From: Nannobrachium achirus
Lineage: Eukaryota; Chordata; Actinopteri; Myctophiformes; Myctophidae
DNA length: 64,000 nt
Assembly: GCA_963921795.1 (NCBI GenBank)
Contig: OY997652.1
Coordinates: 57,030,338 to 57,094,337 of the forward strand
Direction: 5' to 3'
Below the pieces are notes generated by a model. It saw only the letters and a program-made list of their open reading frames with translations, did no database searches and was not told the origin of the DNA. Numbering within the stretch: the first letter of the stretch is position 1; every line of letters starts with the position of its first letter. A program made the position numbers and the translations under genes. Below, piece by piece: positions 9,721-20,808 of this stretch.

Positions 9721-10949
9721 GAACTGAACTGAATGATGGCAAGCCAGCCCTGTACAATCCCTGTATGATCCCAGTCCTGTTTCACCTATGGTCATGGGTA
9801 GGAAACTCAGCGGCAGCAACTCATACACAAACATTCCCCCCAGTTCTCTCAATCCCAATCTCCACTTTGCCCTATGAACATTGAACACTCTGACTGACTT
9901 GACTACCTAGAACTTTGACCGGACTGATATTTGGGAATCAAATGTGAATATCAACTGTATGCATTCATGCTTTATTTTCCTTTTCCTTTTTCAATATAAT
10001 CTCTCGCAATACAGTTTGGTCTCTTGAGTTTTATTTAATGTTGTCATCAATGTAATTCCTCCAACCAACACCTTCTTCTGCAACAACAGGTGTAGCATAA
10101 TTATGCTTTGTAGAGGGAAAGTATAAATTGCTAGTGGACCAAACTACAAGCCAATGCATTTTAATGTTTATGCCTGCCAGTTTATTGAATGATTGGGGTG
10201 GTGGTTATAATGGGTGTGGCCACTTATCCTGGGTCTCTCCTGGACTGCTGTGGGCTGTTCCTCGAGTAATAGGAACATGCCAAGTGCTGTGAAGGAGAAG
10301 GGGTTTCAAGGGTTTCAGAGTAATTTGTTTATTTAAATTGTTTAATGAGTTTCCACCCAAATTATATTTGTTTAATAGTAACGCATCTTTTTTGTGACAT
10401 GTATGTGTTTAGCTGTAAAATTGAAAAACCAATAAAAACGATTTAATAATAATGCATCTTTAGTGTATAGGTTAATTTTAGGCAATGGGTTATTTTGGAA
10501 GTATTTAAGTATTGTTGCTAATTGGGGCTGTGTCCTGTGGTACAGTCCACTTCTATTTAAAGGAGGCCACAGGGACAGACAAGGTAGTTAGTTGGACCTG
10601 CACTGGTTATGGAAGAAAAAAAAGGTATTTGGCTGCAGACCCCATCTCAAAATATTTTGTTCCAGGGATCCCAAAGGTAAATAGGCCTATTTGCGTTAAA
10701 ATATTCACTCTAGATGCCGAATAGATACACGAAGCTCAGATCCGTTGACAAATGAAAACTTCAACTTTTTTTCAATAAAAACAATTTAAGTTTAGTTAAA
10801 TTTAAGTCTGACTCTGCTAGCCACATACAGAAAATAATGCTGCTATAAAATTTTGCAATTGCAAATCTTTGTGTAAATAAACTGAAATTCATACTATTGC
10901 ATGACTATTTCTTTATCATGTTTCACAAGCATCTGGGTCTACAATGCCA
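9721..10949. other. Unassigned spacer
   Basis: AT-rich with no recognised gene. A phrase near 10630-10680 (GGCTGCAGACCCCATCTC, TTCCAGGGATCCCAAAG) resembles a dispersed 'gaccccaaaa' repeat also found near 16590 and 40800. Confidence 0.4.
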
Positions 10950-11110
10950 GTGGTGTAAAAGTAACTGAGTACATTTACTCAAATACTATCCTTAGTATAA
11001 TTTTGAGGTATTTTATACTTCACTTGTATACTCTTACTTCTAGGCTACTCCAGTAAATGCTCATGCGTTGCATTGCATTGTGAGCTTGTAGATCTGCTAT
11101 TTTCAAAAAA
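10950..11110. mobile_element. End of a CAGTGGTGTAAAGTAACT-type DNA element, with a half hairpin
   Basis: CAGTGGTGTAAAAGTAACTG at 10952 followed by AGTACATTTACTCAAATACT is a known style of fish hAT-like terminus. The opposite end was not found here. It stops near a half copy of the CTACAAGC hairpin family (GTGAGCTTGTAGATCTGCTA, 11080-11099). Related fragments lie at 34697-34865 and 61340-61487. Confidence 0.5.
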
Positions 11111-11439
11111 TTTCAAGTTGATGCCAATACCTTTGTACTTTTATTCAGTATTTATCTCTATATATTCATGTTACTCCTGGCACCGCCCCCGTTATCCTGT
11201 TCATATCCTGAAAGAGGCGGAGGCTGAAAAAGCTGTCCTGAAAAACATCATTTGGTTTTCTGTTGTCCTTGCATTAAAGTGTCAGTAGTTGGCGCTCTGG
11301 GCTCTGAATGTACCTGGGTTGCCATGTCTGCTTATAAGCAATTTGTGTCTCTAAAAATACTATAGTTGCTTATTGGGCATTCTAATATTTTTAAACCAGT
11401 GTGTGAAGTTGGCTGATGGCCTAGGCTCTAAAGAACGGC
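11111..11439. other. Unassigned spacer
   Basis: No gene, RNA or element end was recognised. Confidence 0.4.
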
Positions 11440-11443
11440 TTAA

Positions 11444-12074
11444 CCCTTAAGTGCTGTTCGGGTCATTTTGACCCGTTTTACATTTTCATTTGAAAAAAAA
11501 AGGTAGAAGTTAAAAATGTTTCCACCTGAAACTCACTGGCCTTAAAGATTCTTCTGAGATGAACATGTAAAAAAAATATTTTTGCACTACACCCATGCTA
11601 CACCCCCCTCATATTTTTTTAACCTTAAGTGCTGTTCGGGTCATTTTGACCCCGAAGCACAGAAATACACAGTATTATGCCAAAACACAGACACACAGTC
11701 GCCCCCACTTCTAACACCCCCCTTCCGAAGCCCCATTCCGGACCCTCCCCCCCTTCCTATAAGCATGAGCAATATTGCCCAGTATTAAATGAAGTAGTTT
11801 TTTTTACATGGATTTCAGCTAAATCAGTAAAAACGCCTAGCTCTTTCAGTGTTTAATGTGATATAGCAAAGCAGAAATGCAAACATTTACCAAATATATC
11901 ATATGAATTGTTTGGTATTGAGTAAAAGTTTGGTATTGAGTAAAAGTCAATGTATCATGATGATTTGTTAAGTTAAAATTTATATTAGTGTTGTTTTCTT
12001 TTTACCAAATATCCACCGGGTCAAAATGACCCGAACAGAACGAAGGTGTAGTGAATCTGAACAGAACTTAAGGG
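11444..12074. mobile_element. TTAA-flanked piggyBac-like element
   Basis: The left end is CCCTTAAGTGCTGTTCGGGT and the right part carries CGGGTCAAAATGACCCGAAC with a final CTTAAGGG. TTAA flanks both sides (11440-11443 and 12075-12078). The GGGTCATTTTGACCC palindrome is repeated inside at about 11636, where a second copy of the left end has been inserted or duplicated. No transposase is visible. Confidence 0.8.
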
Positions 12075-12078
12075 TTAA

Positions 12079-12558
12079 GAGGGGTGTTTTAAGATTTTCA
12101 TTTATCCAGCCTCCTCCATGCAATTTTGTAGCCTACAATGAAACCCAAAATTCAAAAATAGCAAAAATAAACTTCGACAAAAATAGAACTCAGGAACAAA
12201 AGGCAAAACTCAAGATAAAGGAAAAATAATAAACACTGCCCATGGAAAGGGCCTTGCAGCTCTCTCGCTGTGTGGCGTGCGTGCATGCGTGTGCGTGCAA
12301 TATCTTTAAGCAGAGTGCATATGTCTATAGGGCACAGGCGGCTAGACCGAGCCTCCAATATGGCCTCCAATATGGGGTCACGTGCACAAGAAAATATGAT
12401 CACTCGAAATTTTCAGAAATTACATTTACTCAGATTGATTTCACCCCAAGCCTCCAAAATATGAAGAAAAAGAAAATCAATAAAATCAAGGCACTCAGCC
12501 TACATAGAACTTTTTTTTTTTCTTTTTTTTTAAAACAAACATAGTTAACAAATCCTGT
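12079..12558. other. Unassigned spacer
   Basis: Mixed low-complexity sequence with a GT/GC-rich phrase near 12270 and a T-run near 12510. Nothing was recognised. Confidence 0.4.
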
Positions 12559-12632
12559 GGCTTTCTAGTGTAGTGGTCAGGGCATGTGCCTTTCATGCAG
12601 AAGGACGTTGGATTGAATCCCGCTTGGGGTTG
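12559..12632 (+). repeat. tRNA-derived SINE head or tRNA pseudogene
   Basis: The A box region TAGTGTAGTGGTCAGG (12566) and a near-B box GGATTGAATCC (12610-12620) have tRNA spacing. The acceptor stem does not pair well, so it is read as a retroposed tRNA-like head. Confidence 0.5.
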
Positions 12633-12840
12633 ATATAAGCTTAAAATCATGACATTTGGTAGACTTTACAGTTTGGATCCTTGAACAATGTCTGATATGG
12701 AGCCTTCCCAATAATAATAATATCCGCCATTACTAAATAATGTAGTTTGCATCATAACTCCTGAACCAAGCATTATAATACAAACTGTGATGTCTACACC
12801 TATGTTGAGATGACCAAGGATTGCAATGATATCATGTACC
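12633..12840. other. Short unassigned stretch
   Basis: Nothing was recognised. It may be the body of the preceding SINE. Confidence 0.3.
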
Positions 12841-13146
12841 AGCTCAGTGGCCTAGTGGTTTCAGTGTCTGCCCTGAGACTGGGAGATCTGGGTTCAAACC
12901 CGGGTCGTGTCATACCAAAGACTATACACAATGGGACCCAGTGCCTCCTGCTTGGCACTCAGCATCAAGGGTTGGATTGGGGTAAGTCCCTGCGACATAC
13001 TAGTGTCATGTCCAGGGGGTGTACTTGTACATCAAGCTGCCTCATGCTACATAAACAGGAGATAGGCTCCTGCCCTGTGAGACTCATGGCTCGGCCGAGT
13101 CATATGGTCTTCATGGCTTGGCAAGGCTTACTATGTACAGTATCAA
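12841..13146 (+). mobile_element. tRNA-derived SINE
   Basis: A box (GTGGCCTAGTGG, 12847) and B box (GGTTCAAACC, 12891-12900) are followed by a tRNA-unrelated body (GGCACTCAGCATCAAGGGTT) typical of a widespread fish SINE. The frame that runs through it is not a gene. Confidence 0.75.
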
Positions 13147-13912
13147 ACTGGGTGAATAGTATCACAGTATTTTATGTCTGTTGCATATAGTATTTTGCAT
13201 ACATGTTGTGTAAAGGTCAATTTGTGCTTTTACCTATAACTCCCCCGATTAGTGTAAAACTTTGTATGCACACTTCCCAGAGGCCAAGGAAAAACCTGTG
13301 CCCTGCATTTTTCACATCCGCCACCAGAAGGCCGAAAACACATTCTTCGATATTACTCCTTCAGATTTTATCAGAAAATCACACAAATCAGTACACACAG
13401 TATCTCTACAGTGATGTAATCATGGCGGATTTGTCCGATATCATATTCTATCTAATTGGCTAACATTGAATTCCAAGGTTTGCAGGATTGCTCCTTTTTG
13501 AACAAAATGCCTCAAATCATGAACGTAGCCTGCTATGTGTATGAGATTTTGCACACACATTCCCACTAGGCCAAGGAACAGATGCCACCCTTCTCACATT
13601 GGCCTGTTAAAGCGCCACCAGCGGGTCAACTTTAGCAAAACACATTTTTGGAACAAAATGCCTCAAATCCCGCATGCAGCGTACGATTGCCGTGAAAGGC
13701 CCAAGAACGCATGGCACCCTTTTCACTTTGGCCTATTATAGAGTCACCACTAGGCCAAAAAAAACCTACCTGACCTGCCGGAGTCCTGTTCGGAAGAACA
13801 CTGCTTCTAGTTTTTCTTTGATGTCTTCTTTGCTTTCCCTTGATGCCTTTTTGCTTTCCTGCTTTTTATGCCTTGGCCACTTTATCGCTGCTTGCAGCTA
13901 TATTTATTATTA
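13147..13912. repeat. 0.7-kb dispersed repeat, copy A
   Basis: It starts near TTTTATGTCTGTTGCATATA, passes a GATGTAATCATGGCGGATTT block and a GCGCCACCAGCGGGTC block, and ends with ATCGCTGCTTGCAGCTATAT. The same order occurs at 18859-19553 and 21027-21812, and an inverted shorter relative lies at 48363-48804. The end motif is one half of a terminal inverted repeat in the latter. Confidence 0.8.
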
Positions 13913-15113
13913 TTCCGCCACTTTTTCTCTAGCGGCTAGACCGTGCAGTCGCTTTTTACGAAACTCGGCAGTATGGCAGAGGACTATGCCAAACGGCTAA
14001 AACGCGAAGCTCGCAACAATCGGCCAAAGGGTGGCGCTGTAGGAAGCCTTTGAAAAATGCCAACTTTGAACAGGTGTAGCTCATGCCCTGTTTCAGGTAC
14101 AGCAATGAAACCTGTATACACTTATGCGTCTCCTCATGCCGAACAACTTTTACGCTCTGACTTTTGACCTCTGACCTTTACTTCTCCCACAATTTTGAAA
14201 TATATGAAAAACAGTAAAAATGTATCTCCTCCTGGGATTTTCGCGTAACGTGCGCAAAACTTTTTTTACATGAACTTTGGACCAATACGGTCAGATCTGT
14301 CTCGGCGGATTTTCTTTAAAGCGAAACATTATTTTTTAATAATTCACTCAATGTTGCAGTTTTATGCAAATTATTCTTCTGCCTCTAAATCATACATGCA
14401 AAGTGACACGTTCATGGCATTTGGCAAATATGTCGAGGGTTAGTCCAAATATCACTGAAAGCAATCTTACTCCAATTGGCCAAAGGGGGGCGCTATACGA
14501 AGCGTTTGAAAACTCAAACTTTAAAGGGGCATAAGTCATGCCTCGTTTCGTTTGAAGACATGCAACTTGCTTACACGCGCGCCTTGACTCAAGCGGAAGA
14601 CATCTGTGTCTTTGTTAAGTAAGCTCCGCCCTTAGATTTTCCGCCATTTGGAGCAGTTCGTAAAACGCTTAAACCCGCTTTTATTCCGGATTTTTCGCGT
14701 CACATGCACGGAACTTTTTTTACATGAACTTTGGACCAATATCTAAAGATCTGTCAGATCGGATTTTTTTTAAATTGAAACATGCTTTTTTAATAATTCA
14801 ATGCATATTGCGGTTTTATGCAAAATATTCTTCTGCCTCTAAAACATACATGCAAAGTCAAATTTTCGTCACATTTTGCAATAATGTAGGTTAGTGCACT
14901 GTGCACTGTAACCCAGGGTTCAGCTGGAATTACAGTAATTTCTATTTTATTTTCAAATGGAACATATTCTTATTTTTCACATGCAATATTTTGACCACGG
15001 TCCCTAAGTCACAATCAGACACAGCCAGGGGCGTCACACCAAATTCTGGGCCCCGGGTACAAGGATTCACTGCGGGCCCCCCATGAATGTTAACTATTGA
15101 AAAATAGCAGATA

Positions 15114-15158
15114 TACAAGCTCACAGCGCGGCACCGAGTGCCGCGCTGCGAGCTTGTA
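15114..15158. repeat. CTACAAGC-family hairpin (21-bp arms)
   Basis: The left arm begins TACAAGCTCACAGCGCGGCA and the right arm is its complement with one mismatch; the loop is CGA. ATAGCAGATA precedes it, as in the other members. Confidence 0.85.
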
Positions 15159-16722
15159 CAGTGACGTCAATACGTGCGCGTCACGCGTCTCTGACGCATT
15201 CACGTTGCCTAAAGACGCATTCACGTCAGTGTCCTTGGGTCCCATGGACGCATCGCCTCCATTGGAGTCCACGTTAAAATAATTTACCACGTCGCGAAAA
15301 AAATATATTTTAAAAAGTCCAGACGCCACCATTGTTCATGGGTGAAGGCATGCTACTTAATGCTATGTTAACACAAATGAAATCCGCGTAGAAAGTCTTA
15401 AAACAGACGATAGAACTAACGACAGTGTGTTTTGAACGCCATTGTGTGTATGTGGATGGTCACAGAATTCAATGGGTGCCTGAGTTTTAGCGTAGCACCG
15501 GGCCGCTCTCTGACCATAGTGGCACAGCGTGTTAGGTGATACACCAAAAAGGGTTCCCCCACAGAACGTGTATGGCGCAGAAACATGACATGCTCACTGC
15601 TCACACAGCGACCCGCCTCCTCTCCCTCTGTCCTCTTCATTCAATAACAACTGGATACACGCGCTATTGTTTATAGATGTGGTGGACATTGGACAACGTG
15701 TTAGAAGCCACACAGGTCTTCATTGCGTCTTTACAGCAATAGCGACGATTAACGTTGTGGTGAACGTGGTCAAATAACCTTTATTGGCTCAACTACAACA
15801 CGGAGGAAGCAAGCTAGCCTAGCATGTATACTATCTGAGACAGTATGTATGTAGCCTAGACTGCCTAACTGTTTTGATTGATTATAGTGTTTTCGTGGCG
15901 GCGCCGTCCATTTGGTGGCGGCCGCCTGTGCCTTGCCCTCCCGCATCCATAGAGGGGCGGCACGTCCCTCTATGATCAACCGTTCAAAACAAAAGTAGCC
16001 GATCTACAAGCAATCCTAATCGACTGTTTTTGACCCAGTCCACTGGTTCAATGTACAGCAGAGCAAACACAAGCACGGCATTTCCCCCATTCCATAGAAG
16101 CAGTAACAGTACAAACAGGAGACATCATGATCTCACTTAGAAGATCCATATATTATCGATGTATATAAAATAACAGGTGGCTGTTGATTATGAAGACTCG
16201 GTAAAAGCTTCTATCTACGCCCCCAAGTGGTCAACATCCGATATTACCGGTTAGGTATAAAAAAAATCAAACCATCACATGACTATTTGGAAGTATTCAA
16301 ATTGTAAGATTTGGAATTGTGGTTCATTTCTTTCAGACACATTTCTACGTAACATGAACATAACCATATAATAACCAATTCAAGTTAAATGCTGCACTTT
16401 GTCAAAAATGACATGACGCGTTGAATTTTTGTGGGACCCATAAAATATCTCTGGGACTCATCCGAAAGACCCGTCTTGGGTCCCGGGACTCATTACATTA
16501 AAAACCTATTAACATCACTGCTTGTATATCTGCTATTTTTGAAAAATCTTGAAAATGTGTGCAAGAACCTATGTCAAGGACCCCCAAAATGATATGTATT
16601 TGGCCACGGACCCCGATCTCAAAATATTTAGTTCCAGGGACCCCAGAAGCAAAATTTGAGTTAGAAATGTTCGCTTAAAAAATACATATATTCAAAGATT
16701 TTCACACATTTTCACAACTTTT

Positions 16723-16795
16723 CAAAAATAGCAGATCTACAAGCTCGCAGCGCGGCACTCGGTGCCACTCTGTGAGCTTGTATATCTGCTATTTG
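16723..16795. repeat. CTACAAGC-family hairpin
   Basis: The left arm ATAGCAGATCTACAAGCTCG pairs with GAGCTTGTATATCTGCTAT on the right with a few mismatches. It sits 80 bp inside the right end of the hAT element. Confidence 0.85.
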
Positions 16796-16914
16796 TCAAT
16801 AGATAAAGTTACTAGGGCCCCTCCACCTTGGGCCCCAGTAACTCAGTCCCACTTTTCTACCCCTTGTGACGCCCCTGGACACAGCTGCTGAGCATTGTTA
16901 ATCACCACACCCTG

Positions 16915-16968
16915 TATAAAGCCAGTCTGTCTTCAGCTTGTTCAGTAACCTCATTGGAGCTGCTGCAG
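16915..16968 (+). promoter_or_regulatory. TATA box and first exon-like segment of composite repeat, copy 2
   Basis: TATAAA (16915-16920) in CCTGTATAAAGCCAGTCT is followed by about 48 bases and a donor-like TGCAG/GTTTGT at 16969. The equivalent bases in copy 1 show the same arrangement around the LINE insertion. Confidence 0.45.
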
Positions 16969-17055
16969 GTTTGTACACATTTCATTTCAATGCTATTCCA
17001 ATTTCTAACAGCATTACTTCATTTATACTTAACCGACACTATATTTGGCTTTTAG

Positions 17056-17109
17056 ATCCACCTGACCAACTCTGATATTGACACTGAGGCTGTGTGACTA
17101 AGATAATTG
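17056..17109 (+). other. Exon-like segment in composite repeat, copy 2
   Basis: It lies between a TTTTAG acceptor-like site and an ATTG/GTAAGT donor-like site. It is the counterpart of 8566-8627. No conserved frame is present. Confidence 0.4.
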
Positions 17110-17264
17110 GTAAGTGAACATACGGCTCAGAAATGTTTGTTTCTGGTTTTGGGATTGGAATGTAAAAAGATTCATTTCGGGAATGTAATTATTGCTTGTA
17201 GATAAGCTGCTAAGTTGATTATTGATGTGTTTTGTGTTCAATGGCAAGCTTGTAGATCAGCAGA

Positions 17265-17420
17265 TTTGTCGACTTTATTTTGTTTTAAGCTTGTAGATCG
17301 GCTGATTAGTTTTTTTTTTTTTTTTTTAGTTTTTTTTTGCCTGTGAACTGAATCTAATTGTTTGGTTTTCAGAAAAACTACATTTCCCAGAATGCAGCAG
17401 CTAAGATGGTTGCTTGTTGG
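17265..17420 (+). repeat. Direct repeat unit 1 with ZNF143/THAP11-like motif
   Basis: It contains GACTTTATTTTGTTTTAAGC, CTTGTAGATCGGCTGATTAG and then AACTACATTTCCCAGAATGC (17376-17395), close to the vertebrate ZNF143/THAP11 site, with AAGATGG just downstream, a YY1-like motif. The motif begins right after a TTTTCAG acceptor-like site. Unit 2 is 720 bp downstream. Confidence 0.65.
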
Positions 17421-17699
17421 GCGTCGGCCGATTGAATCCATCTGAACAGTTTGAGCAAAACACTGCTGAGTTGAGGAGGCTGTGTGCTGCTCTGTTAACC
17501 GGTAAGACTGTTTGCTTGTGTTTTGTATGGTCTCTTTTACCGTTTTACTGTGTTATTTTGGTTCTATGGTTTACAGTGAGAATGTGTTTTATATTGTCAG
17601 GAGTGTTTAGTTGTGGATGATTGCCTGTGTCCACTATTGTTTGGGGTGTGGCCTCATCTCTTTCTTTAATGTAAGCATTTAACTAAAGAGATGTGAGTA

Positions 17700-17975
17700 T
17701 TATTGCGACTGTTAGGTCGCAGTTACTATCGAAACCTCCACCGGCTGTCACTCTGTCCGTGTGACATCATACTTTTGCCCTATTCATATCTCCGCTACCA
17801 TTGCCCCTATCCATGCCAAACTTTGCACACACTCCACACACTCCACATGCCTGATTTCTCATATGGCCCTCCAGCGCCACCATGAGGCCGATTCTTGCAA
17901 AACATTTTTCAACACTGCTCCTACAGATTTTGGCCTAAAATCACGCAAATTGGATGGCAAATCACAACCTCCAAA
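17700..17975. repeat. 'gcgccacc' family fragment
   Basis: It shares CATATCTCCGCTACCATTGC, AGCGCCACCATGAGGC and CACTGCTCCTACAG phrases with 8880, 9480 and 33130. It begins near a GCGACTGTTAGGTCGC palindrome-like phrase (17705). Confidence 0.6.
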
Positions 17976-17984
17976 TCAGCAGAT

Positions 17985-18155
17985 CTGTTGACTTTATTTT
18001 GTTTTAACCTTGTAGATCGGCTGATTAGTTGATTTTTCTTTTTTTTTATCCAGGCCCTGTTTTTTGCATGTGAACTGAATCTAATTGATGGCTTTGTTTG
18101 GTTTTCAGAAAAACTACATTTCCCAGAATGCAGCAGCTAAGATGGCTGCTTGTTG
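17985..18155 (+). repeat. Direct repeat unit 2 with ZNF143/THAP11-like and YY1-like motifs
   Basis: Same block order as 17265-17420. The motif here is AACTACATTCCCAGAATGCA, one base shorter, followed by AAGATGGCTGC, a better YY1-like match. A 38-codon frame starts at that ATG; it resembles no family known to me and is not called as a gene. Confidence 0.6.
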
Positions 18156-18159
18156 CAAT

Positions 18160-18858
18160 CAGTTTGATTTGTCAGCACCTGGCCGCAATACAGCTTCTCC
18201 GAGTCAGGCAATCCAAATGTTTTTGCTCTTAACCACCGAGCTCTGCTTCACTGTGTAGCTGGCTCTCGAAGGGACTCTTCCATCGAGCAGTAAGCAAAAC
18301 TCCACTATGTTCTCCTCTGTCGCACATTTGCTCTGTATTTTTGCCACATTGCTAATGGTGGTTCTATCTGTTCTGATTGTAGGCAAATTAGGAGCTGCAT
18401 CTGAATCTTGGAAGAGAAATGGCATGTGTTAATGGAAGCAACGGCATAATGTGAAACATGTGTTTCGAATGTAACCCCTGTTTGTTAAGTTCTGGAAAGA
18501 AGCATATTTTGAGTTAAAAGCCCCGGTTTTGGGAAGAACTTTATTTCATGTTTTAGGGGAACGCCCCATTGAATAAAACAACGCTTATTGCGTTTTCACC
18601 TTGAGAACTGTTTCCGTGTGCTGGTTTGGGTTCAGACTTCACAATACTTAATGTTTAAAAACTTTATTTGAAGACGTTTACTACTTGAATTATTTGAAAA
18701 CATTGTGATTTAAAAGACATGCCTGAAAATGGCTAGGTTGTTAACCCTCTGTTTTGAAGGTTTACAACCTGATGACCAACTCTTCAACAAAGAAAACTAA
18801 AGAAAAAGTTGGAAAATAAAGATATTGAGTTAAAACCTTGAGGAGTTCTTTGGAACTA
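18160..18858. other. Unassigned spacer
   Basis: No recognised gene. Mildly T-rich, with no transposon end identified. Confidence 0.35.
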
Positions 18859-19553
18859 TTTTATGTCTGTTGCATATAGTCTTTTGCATACATGTTGTGT
18901 AGAGGTCAATTTGTGCTTTTACCAATAACTATGCCGATTAGTGTAAAATCGGCAGAGTCTCTGTCATTTATAGCGCCACCAGAAGGCCGAAAACGCATTC
19001 TTAGATATTACTCATTCAGATTTTATCTGATAATCACACAAATGGGCACACAGTATCTCTACAGTGATGTAATCATGACAGATTTGTCCAATATCATATT
19101 CTATCTAATTGGCTAACATTGAATTCCAAGGTTTGCAGGATTGCTCCTTTTTGAACAAAATGTCTCAAACGCAGCCTGCTATGTGTGAGATTTTGCACGC
19201 ACATTCCCACTAGGCCAAGGAACAGATGCCACCCTTCTCACATTGGCCTGTTATAGCGCCACCAGCGGGTACATTTTTGCAAAACCCATTTTTGGAACAA
19301 AATGCCTCAAATCCCGCATGCAGCGTCCGATTGCCGTGAAAGGCCCAAGAACACGTGGTACCCTTTTGACTTTGGCCTATTATAGTCACCACTAGGCCAA
19401 AAAAAAAACACCTGACCTGCCGGAGACCTGTTCGGAAGAACACTGCTTCTAGTTTTTCTTTGATTTCTTCTTTGCTTTCCCTTGATGCTTTTTTGCTTTC
19501 CTGCCTTTTCTGCCTTGGCCACTTAATCGCTGCTTGCAGCTATATTTTAGTTT
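18859..19553. repeat. 0.7-kb dispersed repeat, copy B
   Basis: Colinear with 13147-13912, with a deletion near 18960 where the 'gccctgcatttttcacat' block is missing. It ends TAATCGCTGCTTGCAGCTAT. Confidence 0.8.
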
Positions 19554-20149
19554 ATTTTCGGTGCCTTATATCATTACAGAACACAAAAAATCACTTTGCA
19601 CACATTTTGAGGGCTCCGAGAAAAGGCGTAGGGCTGAAGCCGAAGCTTGTTGTGCCTATCCTTTCAAGGACGAAAAACAACACAAAAACAAACAAAGACA
19701 AACAAAACAAACAAACAAACAAAATAAGTATGTGTTAGCTACTAAAAGCATAAACACTGATGTAATCACATACAACTGTAGCCATATGGAAATGAGTAGT
19801 AGACCAACAAACACATAGGCCTACTATAACATTAACAAAACAACAAAAGCAACTAAAAACATTTTGTTACACTCTTTGGCACAATAATATTTGAGTTACT
19901 CACAGACATATCTACTCCAAAAGCACCAAACGTTGGAGAGCTGTGGAGAACACACTGCTGCATGCTTGCTTCTCAGACAACAACGTGGGACTGAACTAAT
20001 TGCTTTGATCTCCACAGAAACCTATGTAAGACTAAGAGGCATAACACAAAGACACAAGCCTAAGGTATATTTTGGCAGTCCCTTGTTTAACAATTTTAAC
20101 TTCGACCTTGCAAATTCTATTCTATCCTTGCTGGGATTGGCCTTTACGA
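19554..20149. other. Unassigned A-rich spacer
   Basis: An (ACAAA)n-like stretch at 19670-19720. The remainder may belong to the non-coding end of the BEL/Pao fossil that follows on the minus strand, but no terminal repeat was recognised. Confidence 0.35.
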
Positions 20150-20259
20150 TTAGCCCTACTTGCCACTCATTGCGCTTCACCTGACAGTCTTTGAGAAGGA
20201 GCTGGACAACATCTCCTTCCTGAATGTTGGGTTTGTCGTCCGGGAGGCTCTCTCCATTC

Positions 20260-20373
20260 CGACATGTCGCCACTCCGACAGTGACTTCTTATTGTCGGAG
20301 TGGCAACACTTCCATAGAGGTTAAGGTTAGGGTAAGAGTTAGGGTTAGTGTCTGTCGGAAAGGAGACATGTCG
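20260..20373. mobile_element. 114-bp inverted-repeat element with telomere-like core
   Basis: The ends CGACATGTCGCCACTCCGAC and GTCGG...ACATGTCG are inverted. Inside is a perfect 12-bp hairpin (GCCACTCCGACA at 20269-20280 and its complement at 20293-20304) and a TTAGGGTAAGAGTTAGGGTT core. A comparable telomere-like core within inverted flanks is at 30125-30290. Confidence 0.55.
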
Positions 20374-20377
20374 TAAA

Positions 20378-20540
20378 GGATGGATGGATGGATGGATGGA
20401 TGGATGGATAGATAGATGGATAGATGGATAGATGGATAGATAGATAGACAGACACTGTATTATCCCAAGGGGGCAACTCAGTCGCCCAATGGTAGCACAG
20501 CAGTCTAGAGAGAGATGCACCCTTGTCGCCTGTCCACTTC
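20378..20540 (-). mobile_element. Antisense LINE 3' end with GGAT/GATA microsatellite tail
   Basis: (GGAT)n and (GATA)n at 20378-20450 are followed by TATTATCCCAAGGGGGCAAC and a GTAGCACAGCAGTC phrase. This is the minus-strand form of a fish RTE/Rex3-like or L2-like LINE tail. A longer copy is at 30547-30880. Confidence 0.65.
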
Positions 20541-20808
20541 CTCCGTTTTTGGAGTGTTGACAGGTACTCATGCCTCCAGTGCTTCCAAAACTTGTCTTCA
20601 AGACTCTGAACTTGCCTCCACTGACATTTGTAAAGGTCCTTGAGGTCAAAGTCTCCAGGCGATGCTTATGTTGGGATGGCTTTCTGAGTCAGGAGCATCA
20701 CTGGTGAAAGAATCTCCAGCATGTCAGGATCAGTTGAAACAGAGTGCAATGGCCTTGCATTCATGATGCCCATCACGTCAGCCATTGGTGTGGTAAGCGG
20801 GGACAGAC

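Larger units (their letters stand above)
15026..16877. mobile_element. Nonautonomous hAT element of 1.85 kb
   Basis: The termini CAGGGGCGTCAC and GTGACGCCCCTG are perfect inverted repeats. The 8-bp duplication GACACAGC lies on each side (15018-15025 and 16878-16885). Removing the element restores a sequence that aligns with the uninterrupted order in composite copy 1 (CACAGCTG). It contains two CTACAAGC hairpins near its ends (15114 and 16723) and no transposase frame. Confidence 0.92.
13908..17980 (+). repeat. Composite dispersed repeat, copy 2 (interrupted by a hAT)
   Basis: It has the same block order as 6240-9720. It is cleanly interrupted by the hAT element at 15026-16877. The TATA box (16915), the first donor-like site (GCAG/GTTTGT, 16969) and the exon-like segment (17056-17109) are retained. 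Confidence 0.7.

Noticed and set aside
17265-18155. Direct repeats as LTRs of a small retroelement
   Set aside because: No TG...CA ends, no primer-binding site or polypurine tract, and a dispersed 'gcgccacc' fragment lies between. More likely a duplicated segment.
18140-18258. 38-codon micropeptide starting MAACCNQF
   Set aside because: No recognisable domain and no evidence of selection; the ATG is better explained as part of a YY1-like motif.
19554-20149. LTR of the BEL/Pao fossil
   Set aside because: No matching second copy and no convincing terminal bases, so no LTR is called.
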